Origin: Thermovibrio sp.
GTDB taxonomy: Bacteria > Aquificota > Aquificia > Desulfurobacteriales > Desulfurobacteriaceae
DNA: 45,150 bases
Direction of reading: 5' to 3'
NCBI GenBank assembly: GCA_015490195.1
Contig: WFYG01000045.1
Span: 1 to 45,150 of the forward strand
The position numbers and the translations under genes are program-made. Positions 35,201 to 44,103 of this stretch are shown here, one piece after another. The notes beneath the pieces were generated by a model. It was not told the origin of the DNA. It searched no databases and was given only the letters and a program-made list of their open reading frames with translations. The stretch's first letter is position 1; every line of letters begins with the position of its first letter.

Positions 35201-36585
35201 TAGATACCCACGTCCACATTCACTTCCCCCAGTTTGATAAAGACAGAGACGAGATAATAAAGGAGTGTGAGGAGAAGTTAGACGCCGTAATCACCGTAGG
35301 GTGCGACCTTGAAGACAGCAAGAGAGCCATATCTGTCGCTTCAAAGGGAAAGAACATCTACGCCTCTGTTGGGATTCACCCCCACGAAGCCAGAAACTAC
35401 TCAGAGAAAGACTACGACAGGCTGGTTAAACTGGCAAAGTCTCCCAAAGTTGTAGCGCTGGGAGAGATGGGACTTGACTTTTACAGGAACCTATCACCTA
35501 AAGAGAAGCAGTACGAGATATTCAGTATGCAGATTGAAGCAGCGAAAGAGCTAAACCTTCCTGTAATAATCCACACCCGAAATGCTGCAAAGGAAATGGC
35601 AGATTTTATAAGGAGATACTTTGATAGAGTTAGGGGAGTTATCCACTGCTTCAGCGGAGAGAGGGAGCTCCTTAAAGCAGCCTTAGATGCGGGACTCTAT
35701 ATCTCGTACGCCGGCATCGTTACCTACCCTAAAAATGAAGATCTGAGAGAAACTTTAAAGTACGTACCCTCTTCAAGGCTTCTTGTAGAAACCGACTCCC
35801 CTTACCTCTCACCTCAGCCTGTTCGGGGAAAGAGGAACAAGCCCACTTACGTAGCCTACACTGCAATGAAAATTGCAGAGGTTCTCGGCCTCTCGTTTAC
35901 AGACATAGACAGGATAACCACAATAAACGCCAAAAGGCTCTTTAACCTTCCCATGACTTCCGAGGAGAAAAAGGAGAGGCTTGTCTATCAGGTTGGAGAT
36001 AGGCTCTACGTAAACCTTACCTCTAAGTGTCCGTGCAGTTGTAAGTTCTGCTTTAGAGGAGTAGAGGACTACATATTAGGTTACAACCTTAACCTCTCAA
36101 GGGAGCCGATAGCCGAAGAGTACATGTACAGAATAAAAAATCCGAAAGTTTACAGTGAGATTGTCTTCTGCGGTTACGGTGAACCCTTTGAAAGATACGA
36201 AACCTTAAAGAGCGTTGCCGGCTGGGTGAAGAAGTTTGCAAAAGAGGTTCCCGTTAGAGTTGATACCTGCGGGCTTGCTTACCTGATAACAGGTAATAGG
36301 AAAATTTTAGACGAGCTGAAAGGCCTCGTTGACTCCTTCAGCGTAAGCGTTAACGCTTCAAACAAAGAGGAGTATATAAAGGTTGTGAAACCGAAGTTCG
36401 GTGAAGAGAGCTGGAGGGAGCTCCTTTCCTTCATAAGAGACGCAAAAGGGAAAGGTTATGCTGTAACCGTTACTGCAGTTGATTACCCCGGTTTTAACAG
36501 AGAAGCTTTCAAAAGATTTGCAGAGGAACTTGGTGTAAACTTTAGAATAAGACCGTTTAAGAGGTTTAAACCTTGGGAAGAGTAG
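35197..36585 (+). CDS. TatD-family metal hydrolase fused to a radical SAM domain
   Basis: A two-domain protein of 462 residues. The first half (about 1-255) is a complete TatD metal-dependent nuclease/deacylase-like barrel: IDTHVHIHF, the GIHPHEA His, GEMGLDF Glu, HTRNAA, IHCFSG and ETDSPYLSP. The second half (about 265-462) is a radical SAM domain with CPCSCKFCF, which supplies the CxxxCxxC cluster motif, followed by VFCGYGEPFERYE, the SAM glycine region. Radical SAM proteins linked or fused to TatD are a known group of undetermined function. The GTG start is chosen from the SD at 35187-35191. The 3' end overlaps nikR by 13 bases. Confidence 0.92.
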   Translation: MIDTHVHIHFPQFDKDRDEIIKECEEKLDAVITVGCDLEDSKRAISVASKGKNIYASVGIHPHEARNYSEKDYDRLVKLAKSPKVVALGEMGLDFYRNLSPKEKQYEIFSMQIEAAKELNLPVIIHTRNAAKEMADFIRRYFDRVRGVIHCFSGERELLKAALDAGLYISYAGIVTYPKNEDLRETLKYVPSSRLLVETDSPYLSPQPVRGKRNKPTYVAYTAMKIAEVLGLSFTDIDRITTINAKRLFNLPMTSEEKKERLVYQVGDRLYVNLTSKCPCSCKFCFRGVEDYILGYNLNLSREPIAEEYMYRIKNPKVYSEIVFCGYGEPFERYETLKSVAGWVKKFAKEVPVRVDTCGLAYLITGNRKILDELKGLVDSFSVSVNASNKEEYIKVVKPKFGEESWRELLSFIRDAKGKGYAVTVTAVDYPGFNREAFKRFAEELGVNFRIRPFKRFKPWEE

Positions 36586-36980
36586 TCAGGTTTACAGTTT
36601 CAATAGACGAGAAGCTCCTTGAGAAGTTTGATGCTTTTATAGAGGAAAAGGGATACGTAAACAGATCTGAAGCTGTAAGGGATTTAATCCGTTCAGCTCT
36701 CATAGAGAAAGACTTAAAGCCAGACAGCTTTGCCTTTGGAACCCTCACAATAGTTTACGACCATCACCAGAGAGAGCTCTCTGAAAAGATTACAGAGATA
36801 GAGCACAGCTACCTTGACAACATAATCTCAACCATGCACATCCACATAGACCACCACCACTGTCTGGAGATAGTGGCGGTTAAGGGGAAAGTAAGGGAAA
36901 TAAAGGAGCTTGCCGACAGGATCTCTTCTCTGAAGGGGGTAAAGCACTCAAAGCTGGTCTTTACCGGTGTTGAACCGTAG
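36573..36980 (+). CDS. nikR: Nickel-responsive regulator NikR
   Basis: NikR represses or activates nickel uptake and nickel enzyme genes. The 135-residue protein has the N-terminal ribbon-helix-helix (VVRFTVSIDEKLLEKFDAFI, NRSEAVRDLIRSAL) and a C-terminal ACT-like domain with the nickel ligands in STMHIHIDHHHCLEIVAVKG. It suggests nickel enzymes such as NiFe hydrogenases, which are not in this window. The TTG start overlaps the TatD fusion gene, so the two are likely co-translated; no target genes are adjacent. Confidence 0.95.
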   Translation: MGRVVRFTVSIDEKLLEKFDAFIEEKGYVNRSEAVRDLIRSALIEKDLKPDSFAFGTLTIVYDHHQRELSEKITEIEHSYLDNIISTMHIHIDHHHCLEIVAVKGKVREIKELADRISSLKGVKHSKLVFTGVEP

Positions 36981-37017
36981 AGTAATCTGTCTATATTCCC
37001 TTGCCAGTAACAAAATT

Positions 37018-37023
37018 GGGAGG
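37018..37023 (+). promoter_or_regulatory. Ribosome binding site deciding the yebC start
   Basis: GGGAGG lies seven bases before ATG 37031. The upstream in-frame start near 37001 would encode this SD and add ten residues absent from the family. Confidence 0.75.
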
Positions 37024-37030
37024 TTTAAAA

Positions 37031-37774
37031 ATGGCAGGCCACTCCAAATGGGCAAACATTCGCCATAAAAAGGCAGCTCAAGACGCCAAAAGGGGAAAGA
37101 TCTTCACGAAACTTGCGAGAGAGATAACCGTTGCTGCAAGGGAAGGGGGCGGAGACCCTGAATCCAACCCCAGGCTCAGAGCTGCAATAGAGAGAGCACG
37201 TAAGTTCAACATGCCTAAAGAGAACATAGAGAGGGCTATAAAGAGGGGAACCGGAGAGATAGCCGGAGAGACATTTGAGGAAGTTACCTACGAAGGTTAC
37301 GGCCCCGGTGGAGTTGCAATAATTGTTAAGTGTTTAACCGATAACAGGAATAGAACAGCTGCAGAAGTGAGGCACGCCTTCTCAAAGCACGGCGGAAACC
37401 TTGGAACTTCCGGCTGCGTCTCCTGGATGTTTGAGAGAAAAGGGGTTATTGTTGTTCCTGGAGATAAGTACGATGAAGAGACTGTAATGCTTGCAGCCCT
37501 TGATGCAGGAGCGGATGACGTTGTTTCAGAAGATGGGAAGTTCATCGTTTACACCCAGCCTTCAGAACTTGAAAATGTGAGGAAAGGTCTTTTAGACGCA
37601 GGTATTGAGATTGAAGAGGCAAAGCTTGACCTGATTCCAACAACCACAACGAGGGTCGAGGGAGATACAGCCCTCAAGGTTCTGAAACTCCTTGAAGCCC
37701 TTGAAGACCTTGACGACGTTCAGGAGGTCTACTCCAACTTTGACATGCCGGAAGAGGTTATGAATAATGCGTAA
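37031..37774 (+). CDS. yebC: YebC/PmpR (TACO1-family) protein
   Basis: YebC proteins act as transcription regulators in some bacteria and help ribosomes through difficult (proline-rich) sequences in others. The 247-residue protein starts with the invariant [18 protein letters not shown] and keeps the [13 protein letters not shown] and [20 protein letters not shown] blocks. The ATG at 37031 fits both the family start and the SD. Its stop overlaps the transglycosylase gene by eight bases. Confidence 0.95.
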   Translation: MAGHSKWANIRHKKAAQDAKRGKIFTKLAREITVAAREGGGDPESNPRLRAAIERARKFNMPKENIERAIKRGTGEIAGETFEEVTYEGYGPGGVAIIVKCLTDNRNRTAAEVRHAFSKHGGNLGTSGCVSWMFERKGVIVVPGDKYDEETVMLAALDAGADDVVSEDGKFIVYTQPSELENVRKGLLDAGIEIEEAKLDLIPTTTTRVEGDTALKVLKLLEALEDLDDVQEVYSNFDMPEEVMNNA

Positions 37775-38810
37775 ACTGCTGCCTCTGTTGTTTCTTCTTG
37801 TGGCAGCACCCTCTTACGGAGCCAATCTTGATTCAGTTGTTCAGCGGGAGGCGAGGGAGCTCTCCCTCTTCTCCTTTTCCTTTCATCCAGATTCTACTTT
37901 TCTGAACATTCCCTGGGACAAGCCCTCTTTTCAGTTCTGGCTCTCTTACTACAAAAACCGGTGGAACAGAGTAAAGCTACTCTCTCAAGTTGACTCCTTT
38001 AAGCCTATTTATCCCATTGTTAGAAAGATTTTTAAGAGAGAAGGGCTTCCGGAAGGACTGGCACTCCTTGCAATAATTGAGAGTGGAGGAGACCCGGCGG
38101 TTGTTTCCAGAGCTGGAGCTGCGGGTCTGTGGCAGTTAATGCCCGGAACTGCCAGGCGACTCGGGCTGAAGGTTAACTGGTTTATTGATGAGCGATTTGA
38201 CATAGTTAAGTCAACAGTTGCTGCAGCCCGCTATCTTAAGGAGCTCTACTCAATATTTGGAAGATGGGATCTTGCAATAGCCGCCTACAATGCCGGTCCT
38301 GGAACTATAAAGAGCAGGATTAAAAAGCTTGGTGTTGACCAATTCTGGGATATGACAAAACTTCCCGACGAAACCCTTGAGTATGTTCCCAAGTTTTTTG
38401 CTGTTCTATCGGTTGTTGAAGCCTCAAATGTGCTGAAAAAAAACTCAAAAAACCGTCTTATAGTTGTGAAAGTAGCATCGCGAACCTCTCTTTACAGAGT
38501 TGCAAAGGCGCTTAGAGTTCCTTATTCAACTGTAAAACGTTTTAATAGACAGTTCAAACGAGGAATTGTTCCAAGAGGATACTCTGTCTATCTTCCTGCT
38601 TCCTCTGTAGGAAACTATGCGGTTCTCCATTATGCTAAGAATTCAAAAGTTTACGTCTATGTTCCTGTAAGGAAGGAAAAACTTACAACAATAGCTCGCC
38701 GTTTTGGAGTGTCGCCTGAACAGATAAAGAGAATAAACAGACTGAGATACAACGTTGCTTTTAGAGGTCAGCCCATAGTTATAGTAAAGAGGAAAGATGG
38801 AAACAGTTAG
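37767..38810 (+). CDS. mltD: Membrane-bound lytic transglycosylase-like protein with LysM
   Basis: A secreted murein lytic transglycosylase of 347 residues. The signal peptide (about 1-19) ends near PSYGA. The SLT domain (about 90-215) has the catalytic Glu in AIIESGGDP, followed by [18 protein letters not shown] and [10 protein letters not shown], as in MltD. The C-terminal region (about 275-345) carries at least one LysM-like segment ([20 protein letters not shown]) that would bind peptidoglycan. A weaker LysM-like stretch, [20 protein letters not shown], precedes it. The signal peptide has no obvious lipobox. Confidence 0.88.
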   Translation: MRKLLPLLFLLVAAPSYGANLDSVVQREARELSLFSFSFHPDSTFLNIPWDKPSFQFWLSYYKNRWNRVKLLSQVDSFKPIYPIVRKIFKREGLPEGLALLAIIESGGDPAVVSRAGAAGLWQLMPGTARRLGLKVNWFIDERFDIVKSTVAAARYLKELYSIFGRWDLAIAAYNAGPGTIKSRIKKLGVDQFWDMTKLPDETLEYVPKFFAVLSVVEASNVLKKNSKNRLIVVKVASRTSLYRVAKALRVPYSTVKRFNRQFKRGIVPRGYSVYLPASSVGNYAVLHYAKNSKVYVYVPVRKEKLTTIARRFGVSPEQIKRINRLRYNVAFRGQPIVIVKRKDGNS

Positions 38811-39588
38811 AGAGACAGATTTAGTAATACTTTTTGACTCTGAGAAAAAGAAAAAATATTTTATCAATCTTTCCCTTACAAAGGGGAAGTTTAATACTGA
38901 AAAGGGGGAGATAGACCTTTCTGAGGTTGTAGGAAAACCTTACGGTTCTGTTATAAAAACTCACAAAGGTTACCCTTACCTTATTCTTCCCTGTACCCTT
39001 TACGAGTTTATAATGTTTAAGCTCAACAGGCTTACTCAGATAGTTTATCCCAAAGATGCAGCTTACATACTCCTCCGGCTAGATGTTAAACCTGGCGACC
39101 TTGTGGTTGAGAGCGGAATTGGGAGCGGAGCTCTCACCGCCGTCTTTGCCCAGGCTGTTGGTGAAACGGGAAAGGTTGTCAGCTATGAAAAGAGGGAAGA
39201 GTTCATAAAGAACGCCCTTTCAAACCTGCGGAAAGTTGGGCTTGATTCAAGGGTTGAGGTAAAACACAGGGATATTTCAGAAGGGTTTGACGAGGAAGAA
39301 AAGGCAGATGCCCTCTTTTTAGACGTTAGGGAACCCTGGCTTTACTTGGATAAGGCCTACTCTGCCCTGAAGCCTGGTAGGTTTCTGGGAATTTTAGTCC
39401 CAACTGCCAATCAGGTCATAGAGACTCTTAAGGTTTTAGAAGGTATGCCGTTTATAGATTTAGAGGTTTCAGAGATTCTCCTGAGGAAGTATAAAACTGT
39501 TCCAGAAAGATTCCGACCTGAAGACAGGATGCCGGCACATACAGCTTATCTTATATTTGCAAGAAAAATGCCGGAGGGGAACTTCTAA
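38797..39588 (+). CDS. trmI: tRNA (adenine-58-N1)-methyltransferase TrmI
   Basis: TrmI methylates A58 in the T-loop of tRNA, a modification important for growth at high temperature in Thermus. The 263-residue protein has the N-terminal beta domain with an IDLSEVVGKPYGS element, the QIVYPKDAAYILLRLDVKPG linker, SAM motif I ESGIGSGALT, and the ADALFLDVREPW catalytic region. Together with TtuA, which acts at position 54, it is the second T-loop modifier in the window. It overlaps the transglycosylase gene by 14 bases. Confidence 0.93.
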   Translation: METVRETDLVILFDSEKKKKYFINLSLTKGKFNTEKGEIDLSEVVGKPYGSVIKTHKGYPYLILPCTLYEFIMFKLNRLTQIVYPKDAAYILLRLDVKPGDLVVESGIGSGALTAVFAQAVGETGKVVSYEKREEFIKNALSNLRKVGLDSRVEVKHRDISEGFDEEEKADALFLDVREPWLYLDKAYSALKPGRFLGILVPTANQVIETLKVLEGMPFIDLEVSEILLRKYKTVPERFRPEDRMPAHTAYLIFARKMPEGNF

Positions 39589-40206
39589 ATGGGAGGGCTT
39601 GAAATACTAACCAAGTCGGGGATTGTTGGCTATACCATATTTGCCCTTTCAGTTTTTGCACTGGCGGTGGTTATAGAAAAACTTTTAACCCTTAGAATGG
39701 GAAAGCTTATTCCTAAGGAAGACCTTAAACTTCTCCTGGATTTTCTCAGACAGGGAAACGTTGGGGATGCCGTTGAGCTCTGTAAGAGGAGGAAAAGTTT
39801 TCTTTCTCTCATTGTTCTTGATACACTGAGAAACCTTGGAGAGCCAACCAAGGAGAACTTCCTTAACGCCTTTGAAGTAAGTGCCAGAAGGCGGTTTACT
39901 GAGCTTGAAAGGGGAATGGTTCTCCTTGCAACAACTGCTGCAATCTCTCCCCTTTTGGGTCTTCTTGGAACTGTTCTTGGAATGGTAAAGATATTTGGGG
40001 TTTTGACCGGAGGAGGAGCTATAGGGAGCCCCCAGCAGCTCTCTGCCGGTGTGGCAGAAGCCCTTTTAACAACTATTCTGGGTCTTATCGTGGCAATTCC
40101 CGCTGTTGTCATGTTCAACTTCTTCAATAAAAAGCTTGACAAGATAGCAGCTGAAGTTGAAGCTGCAGGTGTCCTTCTTGCCAACAACTTTAAGGGGCTC
40201 AAGTAG
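39589..40206 (+). CDS. MotA/TolQ/ExbB proton channel family protein
   Basis: A 205-residue inner-membrane protein with three hydrophobic segments (about 15-35, 107-130 and 155-178), as in TolQ and ExbB. The family core LATTAAISPLLGLLGTVLGMVKIF and AGVAEALLTTILGLIVAIPAVV is intact. It would form a proton channel energising a TonB- or TolA-type system, but no ExbD/TolR or TonB gene lies beside it. The ATG follows the trmI TAA directly. Confidence 0.92.
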   Translation: MGGLEILTKSGIVGYTIFALSVFALAVVIEKLLTLRMGKLIPKEDLKLLLDFLRQGNVGDAVELCKRRKSFLSLIVLDTLRNLGEPTKENFLNAFEVSARRRFTELERGMVLLATTAAISPLLGLLGTVLGMVKIFGVLTGGGAIGSPQQLSAGVAEALLTTILGLIVAIPAVVMFNFFNKKLDKIAAEVEAAGVLLANNFKGLK

Positions 40207-40982
40207 TGAGGGTAGCAACCTGGAACGTTAACTCCATAAGGGTTCGCCTTTTATTAGTTCTTAACTGGCTTGAAGAGACGGAAACAGACGTTCTGGGAAT
40301 GCAGGAGATTAAGGTTGAGGAGGAGCTCTACCCCTACTCATTTTTCAAAGAGGCCGGATACAGCTGCGAAGTCCACGGACAGAAAGCCTACAACGGCGTT
40401 GCAGTCTGCTCTAAGGGAGCTCCCCAGAAAGTAGTTAAGGGCTGGCCCGACGGCGAGGAGGATGAGAAACGGATTATTACAGCTTACTTCAAGGATTTCA
40501 CTCTTGTTAACGTCTACGTTCCAAGGGGAGGAGAGAGGGGAACGGAGAGGCACGCCTATAAGATCTACTTCCTCACAAAACTAAAAGTTTTCCTTACAGA
40601 GAACTTCTCCCCCTCAGATCCCTTAATTGTTTTGGGGGACTTCAACGTTGCCCGCTCAGAGATAGACGTTTACGACCCGGACATCTGGAAGGGAAGGCCG
40701 GGGTTTATGGACGACGAGAGGAAAGCTTTAGAGGATCTTCTCTCCTTTGGCCTTTACGACCTGTTTAGAGAGAAAAACCCTAAGCTACAGAAGTTCAGCT
40801 GGTTTGACATAGAGACCGGTGCCTTCTCAAGACACAGGGGATTGAGGATTGACTACATCTTTGCCACAAAACCCCTGCTTGATGCCTGTTTGAAGTGCGA
40901 TATTGACTACAACGCCAGGAAGAAGAGGGATAACCTATTACCTTCAGACCACGCTCCTGTTTACGCTGAGTTCAAATTTTAA
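40206..40982 (+). CDS. xth: Exonuclease III family AP endonuclease
   Basis: An exonuclease III (EEP superfamily) that cuts DNA at abasic sites in base excision repair. The 258-residue protein has ATWNVNSIR, the metal-binding Glu in GMQEIKVE, VYVPRGG, the LGDFNVAR catalytic block, and the terminal RIDYIFAT and LPSDHAPVYAEF. The start GTG shares one base with the upstream TAG. Its TAA shares TTAA with the convergent orphan ORF. Confidence 0.94.
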   Translation: MRVATWNVNSIRVRLLLVLNWLEETETDVLGMQEIKVEEELYPYSFFKEAGYSCEVHGQKAYNGVAVCSKGAPQKVVKGWPDGEEDEKRIITAYFKDFTLVNVYVPRGGERGTERHAYKIYFLTKLKVFLTENFSPSDPLIVLGDFNVARSEIDVYDPDIWKGRPGFMDDERKALEDLLSFGLYDLFREKNPKLQKFSWFDIETGAFSRHRGLRIDYIFATKPLLDACLKCDIDYNARKKRDNLLPSDHAPVYAEFKF

Positions 40983-41344
40983 GCGTATACGCTGATGGAG
41001 CTCCCACCGCCTACGTTCTGATTCAGGGAGTTTATCAGGATCATTATTGTCTGATACGTAACTTCCTGAGCCTTAGACATTGCGAAAAGCCCTCTTATCT
41101 CGCTTAGAGCTCTCTTCCTCATCTCTTCAGGCATCTTCCCAAGGAGTGAGATTACCTGTTTCATCTGGTCTTCAGGTAGCCGTTTTAAAAAGTTCAGCTG
41201 GCTGGAAGACTGGAAGTTCGGGTAGAATAAAGAGTATCCGTAGTTCCCTACTTTTCCTACCACTGTTTCCTCTGAGAATCGGTTTACATTTCTATTATCG
41301 TCAAACCCTGCAAAACTTTGAATTTTGTAAGATATTCCCCACAA
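40979..41344 (-). CDS. Hypothetical protein, 121 codons
   Basis: I do not recognise this protein. It has no signal peptide or membrane segment. The middle (PEDQMKQVISLLGKMPEEMRKRALSEI in two short amphipathic helices) and the following AQEVTYQTIMILINS look helical, while the N-terminus and the Gly/Ser-rich C-terminus look disordered. Support for its being real is moderate: codon use resembles the neighbours, and its stop shares TTAA with xth, as other convergent pairs here do. The TTG start lacks a good SD, and the first 30 or so codons lie where a dapD promoter would be expected, so the true start may be further in. Confidence 0.5.
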   Translation of the reverse strand: MWGISYKIQSFAGFDDNRNVNRFSEETVVGKVGNYGYSLFYPNFQSSSQLNFLKRLPEDQMKQVISLLGKMPEEMRKRALSEIRGLFAMSKAQEVTYQTIMILINSLNQNVGGGSSISVYA

Positions 41345-41363
41345 ACTTCAGGGAGGTTCTGTA

Positions 41364-42182
41364 ATGGAGCAGCTCAAGAAGATGGTTGAAGAAGCCTGGG
41401 AGAACAGGGAGCTCCTCAAGGATGAGAAATATAAGGAAGCCGTAAGGGAAGTTATTGATCTCCTTGATAAGGGAAAGGTCAGGGTTGCAGAGAGGATAAG
41501 CGTTGGAAACTGGAAGGTCAACGACTGGGTCAAGAAGGCCATTCTCCTCTTTTTCCCCATTTCAGAGATGAAGGTTATGGAGGTTGGCCCCTTTGAATAC
41601 TACGATAAGATACCCTTAAAGAAGGGCTGGGACAAATTGGGCGTAAGGGTTGTTCCCCCTGCAACTGCCCGCTACGGCTCATTCATAGAGAGCGGCGCAA
41701 TTCTCATGCCCTCTTACGTTAACATTGGTGCATACGTCGGCTCCGGAACGATGGTTGACACGTGGGCAACGGTCGGTTCCTGTGCACAGATTGGAAGAAA
41801 CGTTCACCTCTCCGGTGGAGTTGGAATAGGTGGAGTCCTTGAGCCACCAAACGCAACTCCTGTAATCATTGAAGACAACTGCTTCATAGGTTCAAGGTGC
41901 ATCATCGTTGAGGGGGCAATCATTGAAGAAGAAGCCGTTTTGGGAGCAGGTGTTGTAATAACTGCTTCAACGCGCATTATTGACGTTACCGGAGACGAAC
42001 CCGTTGAGTACAGGGGAAGGGTTCCTGCAAGGAGCGTTGTCATACCCGGAACGAGGGTTAAGAAGTTCCCCGCCGGCGAATACCACATCCCCTGTGCCCT
42101 CATTATCGGAAAGAGGAAGGAGTCAACGGATAAGAAAACATCACTGAACGAAGTTCTCAGGGAATTTAACGTTCCCGTTTAA
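41364..42182 (+). CDS. dapD: Tetrahydrodipicolinate N-succinyltransferase
   Basis: DapD succinylates tetrahydrodipicolinate in the succinylase branch of diaminopimelate/lysine synthesis. The 272-residue protein has the helical N-terminal domain with RVAERISVGNWKVNDWVKKA, a left-handed beta-helix with GAYVGSGTMVDTWATVGSCAQIG, VHLSGGVGIGGVLEPPNATP, and the C-terminal GEYHIPCALIIGKRK. GGGAGG precedes the ATG. LysA of the same pathway is at 21222-22475. Confidence 0.95.
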   Translation: MEQLKKMVEEAWENRELLKDEKYKEAVREVIDLLDKGKVRVAERISVGNWKVNDWVKKAILLFFPISEMKVMEVGPFEYYDKIPLKKGWDKLGVRVVPPATARYGSFIESGAILMPSYVNIGAYVGSGTMVDTWATVGSCAQIGRNVHLSGGVGIGGVLEPPNATPVIIEDNCFIGSRCIIVEGAIIEEEAVLGAGVVITASTRIIDVTGDEPVEYRGRVPARSVVIPGTRVKKFPAGEYHIPCALIIGKRKESTDKKTSLNEVLREFNVPV

Positions 42183-42192
42183 GGAGGAAGCC

Positions 42193-43770
42193 TTGAGCGG
42201 CAAGTTCTACGTAACAACGCCTATCTACTACGTTAACGATAAGCCTCACTTAGGCCATGCCTACACAACAACAGCTGCAGACATCGTTGCCCGTTTCAAC
42301 AGGTTTCTTGGAAAAGATGTCTTTTTCCTCACGGGAACTGACGAGCACGGCCAGAAGATACAGCAGGCTGCCGAAAAGAGAGGAATGTCTCCTAAAGAGT
42401 TTGTTGACTCCTTGGTTCCCGTTTTTAAGGAGCTCTGGAAGAAGTTGAACATCTCCTACGACCACTTCATAAGGACGACAGACCCTTACCATGTTAAGGC
42501 GGTTCAGCACATCTTTATGGAGTGCTACAAAAAGGGAGACATCTACTTAGGAGAGTATGAGGGCTGGTACTGTATCCCCTGTGAAACCTACTACACAGAG
42601 AAAGACTTGCTGGAAGGGAAGCTCTGCCCTGCCTGTAAGAGGGAAGTTGTAAGGGTTAAGGAGGAGAGCTACTTTTTCAGGCTCAGCAAGTATCAGGATA
42701 AACTGTTGGAGTTCTACGAGAAGAACCCCGACTTCATAGCTCCCGAGTTCAGAAGGAACGAGGTTGTAAACTTTGTCAAGCAGGGGCTTAAAGACCTCTC
42801 CATCTCAAGGACCAGCTTCACCTGGGGTATTCCCGTTCCAATAAACGAGAAGCACGTTATTTACGTCTGGTTTGACGCCCTTACAAACTACCTCTCAGCC
42901 ATAGGCTACCCCGAAGATACAGAGAGATTTAACCGCTACTGGCCTGCAGACCTCCACCTTGTGGGAAAGGATATTCTCCGTTTCCACGCCGTTTACTGGC
43001 CTGCCTTCCTCATGTCTGCCGATCTTCCCGTTCCCAAGAGGGTCTTTGCCCACGGCTGGTGGACGGTTGAAGGCGAAAAGATGAGTAAATCTAAGGGAAA
43101 CGTTATTGACCCATTTCGGCTTGTAGAGAAGTTCGGCGTAGATCAGGTTAGGTTTTTCCTCTTTAGAGAGGTCTCATTCGGTTTGGATGGAGACTTCTCC
43201 AACGAAAAGCTTGTTGCTAGGATAAACGGAGAGCTTGCAAACGACCTTGGGAACCTCTTTAATAGAACTCTCTCAATGCTCAAGAAATACAGAAAGAGTG
43301 TTGTTCCAGAGCCTAAGGGTATTGAGGAGGAACTTGACGTAAAGCTGAAAAACAAAGCCCTTGCAACCCTTGAATCCCTTAAAGAGCTCATCCCAAAAGC
43401 CGAACTGACAAAGGCTTTAGACGAAATTTGGCAGTTTGTTGGGTTTGTCAACTACTACATAGACAGGAGAGCTCCCTGGAGCCTCAACAAGGAGGGAAAG
43501 GAAGAGCTTGATAGAGTCCTCTACAACATGGTTGAGTCTTTAAGGTTTATAACAGCTTTTGTTTACCCCTACATGCCTGAATCTGCCCAGAAGATGGCAG
43601 ACCTGTTAAGGCTCGGTAGAAAAGTTGAGGATTTACGCTCATCTGAATTTGAGGAGTGGGGTGGCATAGAACCCGGAAAAGAGGTTGAGAAGGGAGGAAT
43701 TCTCTTCCCAAGGATTGAGTACGATAAAGAGACAGGAGAGGTTCGCCTGGCAAAGACGAAGAAAGGTTAG
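42193..43770 (+). CDS. metG: Methionyl-tRNA synthetase
   Basis: MetG charges tRNA-Met. The 525-residue class I synthetase has the HIGH-type motif in VNDKPHLGHAYTTTAADI, GTDEHGQKIQ, a CIPC...CPAC four-cysteine zinc knuckle, KMSKS in GEKMSKSKGNVIDP, and an anticodon domain. It ends without the EMAP/tRNA-binding C-terminal domain found in longer forms. The start is TTG with AAGGAGG upstream, eleven bases after dapD. A decayed MNT-HEPN locus follows three bases after its stop. Confidence 0.96.
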   Translation: MSGKFYVTTPIYYVNDKPHLGHAYTTTAADIVARFNRFLGKDVFFLTGTDEHGQKIQQAAEKRGMSPKEFVDSLVPVFKELWKKLNISYDHFIRTTDPYHVKAVQHIFMECYKKGDIYLGEYEGWYCIPCETYYTEKDLLEGKLCPACKREVVRVKEESYFFRLSKYQDKLLEFYEKNPDFIAPEFRRNEVVNFVKQGLKDLSISRTSFTWGIPVPINEKHVIYVWFDALTNYLSAIGYPEDTERFNRYWPADLHLVGKDILRFHAVYWPAFLMSADLPVPKRVFAHGWWTVEGEKMSKSKGNVIDPFRLVEKFGVDQVRFFLFREVSFGLDGDFSNEKLVARINGELANDLGNLFNRTLSMLKKYRKSVVPEPKGIEEELDVKLKNKALATLESLKELIPKAELTKALDEIWQFVGFVNYYIDRRAPWSLNKEGKEELDRVLYNMVESLRFITAFVYPYMPESAQKMADLLRLGRKVEDLRSSEFEEWGGIEPGKEVEKGGILFPRIEYDKETGEVRLAKTKKG

Positions 43771-43773
43771 ACT

Positions 43774-44068
43774 TTGATAAGGAAATACACGAAAGAGGAC
43801 TACATAGAACTCATCGGGAGGGCTCTTGAGGGAGCTCTCCCCAAACTCCTTAATAATATTCTTCGGTTCTATTCTCACAGACCGGTTTTCCCGAACTTCG
43901 GATGTTGACCTTGCCATCTACTCTCCCGGCCTTTCAGATTATGAGTTCTTAAAGCTCTATGATGCGGTTGAGGAACTCCCCATCTTAAGGGATGTTGATA
44001 TAGTTAACCTTGAGACTGTCAGAAATCCTGAGATCTTGAGGAAAGTCCTTGAGGAGGGGCTCTTTTAG
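43774..44068 (+). pseudogene. Broken MNT-family nucleotidyltransferase (MntA-like antitoxin)
   Basis: This is a remnant of a minimal nucleotidyltransferase of the MntA type, which in intact systems AMPylates and silences a HEPN toxin. Frame one from TTG 43774 reads as a plausible N-terminal helix (YTKEDYIELIGRALEGAL). The conserved core lies in another frame from about 43830: FFGSILTDRFSRTSDVDLA, which keeps the GSX10DXD motif. A TAG at 44066 interrupts the tail, and residues resembling its continuation (KRDEELVRDLRECL) follow in frame. Restarting at TTG 43826 would give an 80-residue protein lacking the N-terminal helix. I judge it a decayed gene. Confidence 0.65.
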
Positions 44069-44103
44069 AAAAGAGACGAAGAGCTTGTGAGAGATTTGAG
44101 AGA

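Noticed and set aside
39630-40202. A 190-codon open frame antisense to the ExbB/TolQ gene
   Set aside because: It is a shadow of a well-recognised membrane protein gene. Its translation is basic low complexity, rich in Ser, Arg and Pro, with no RBS or family match.
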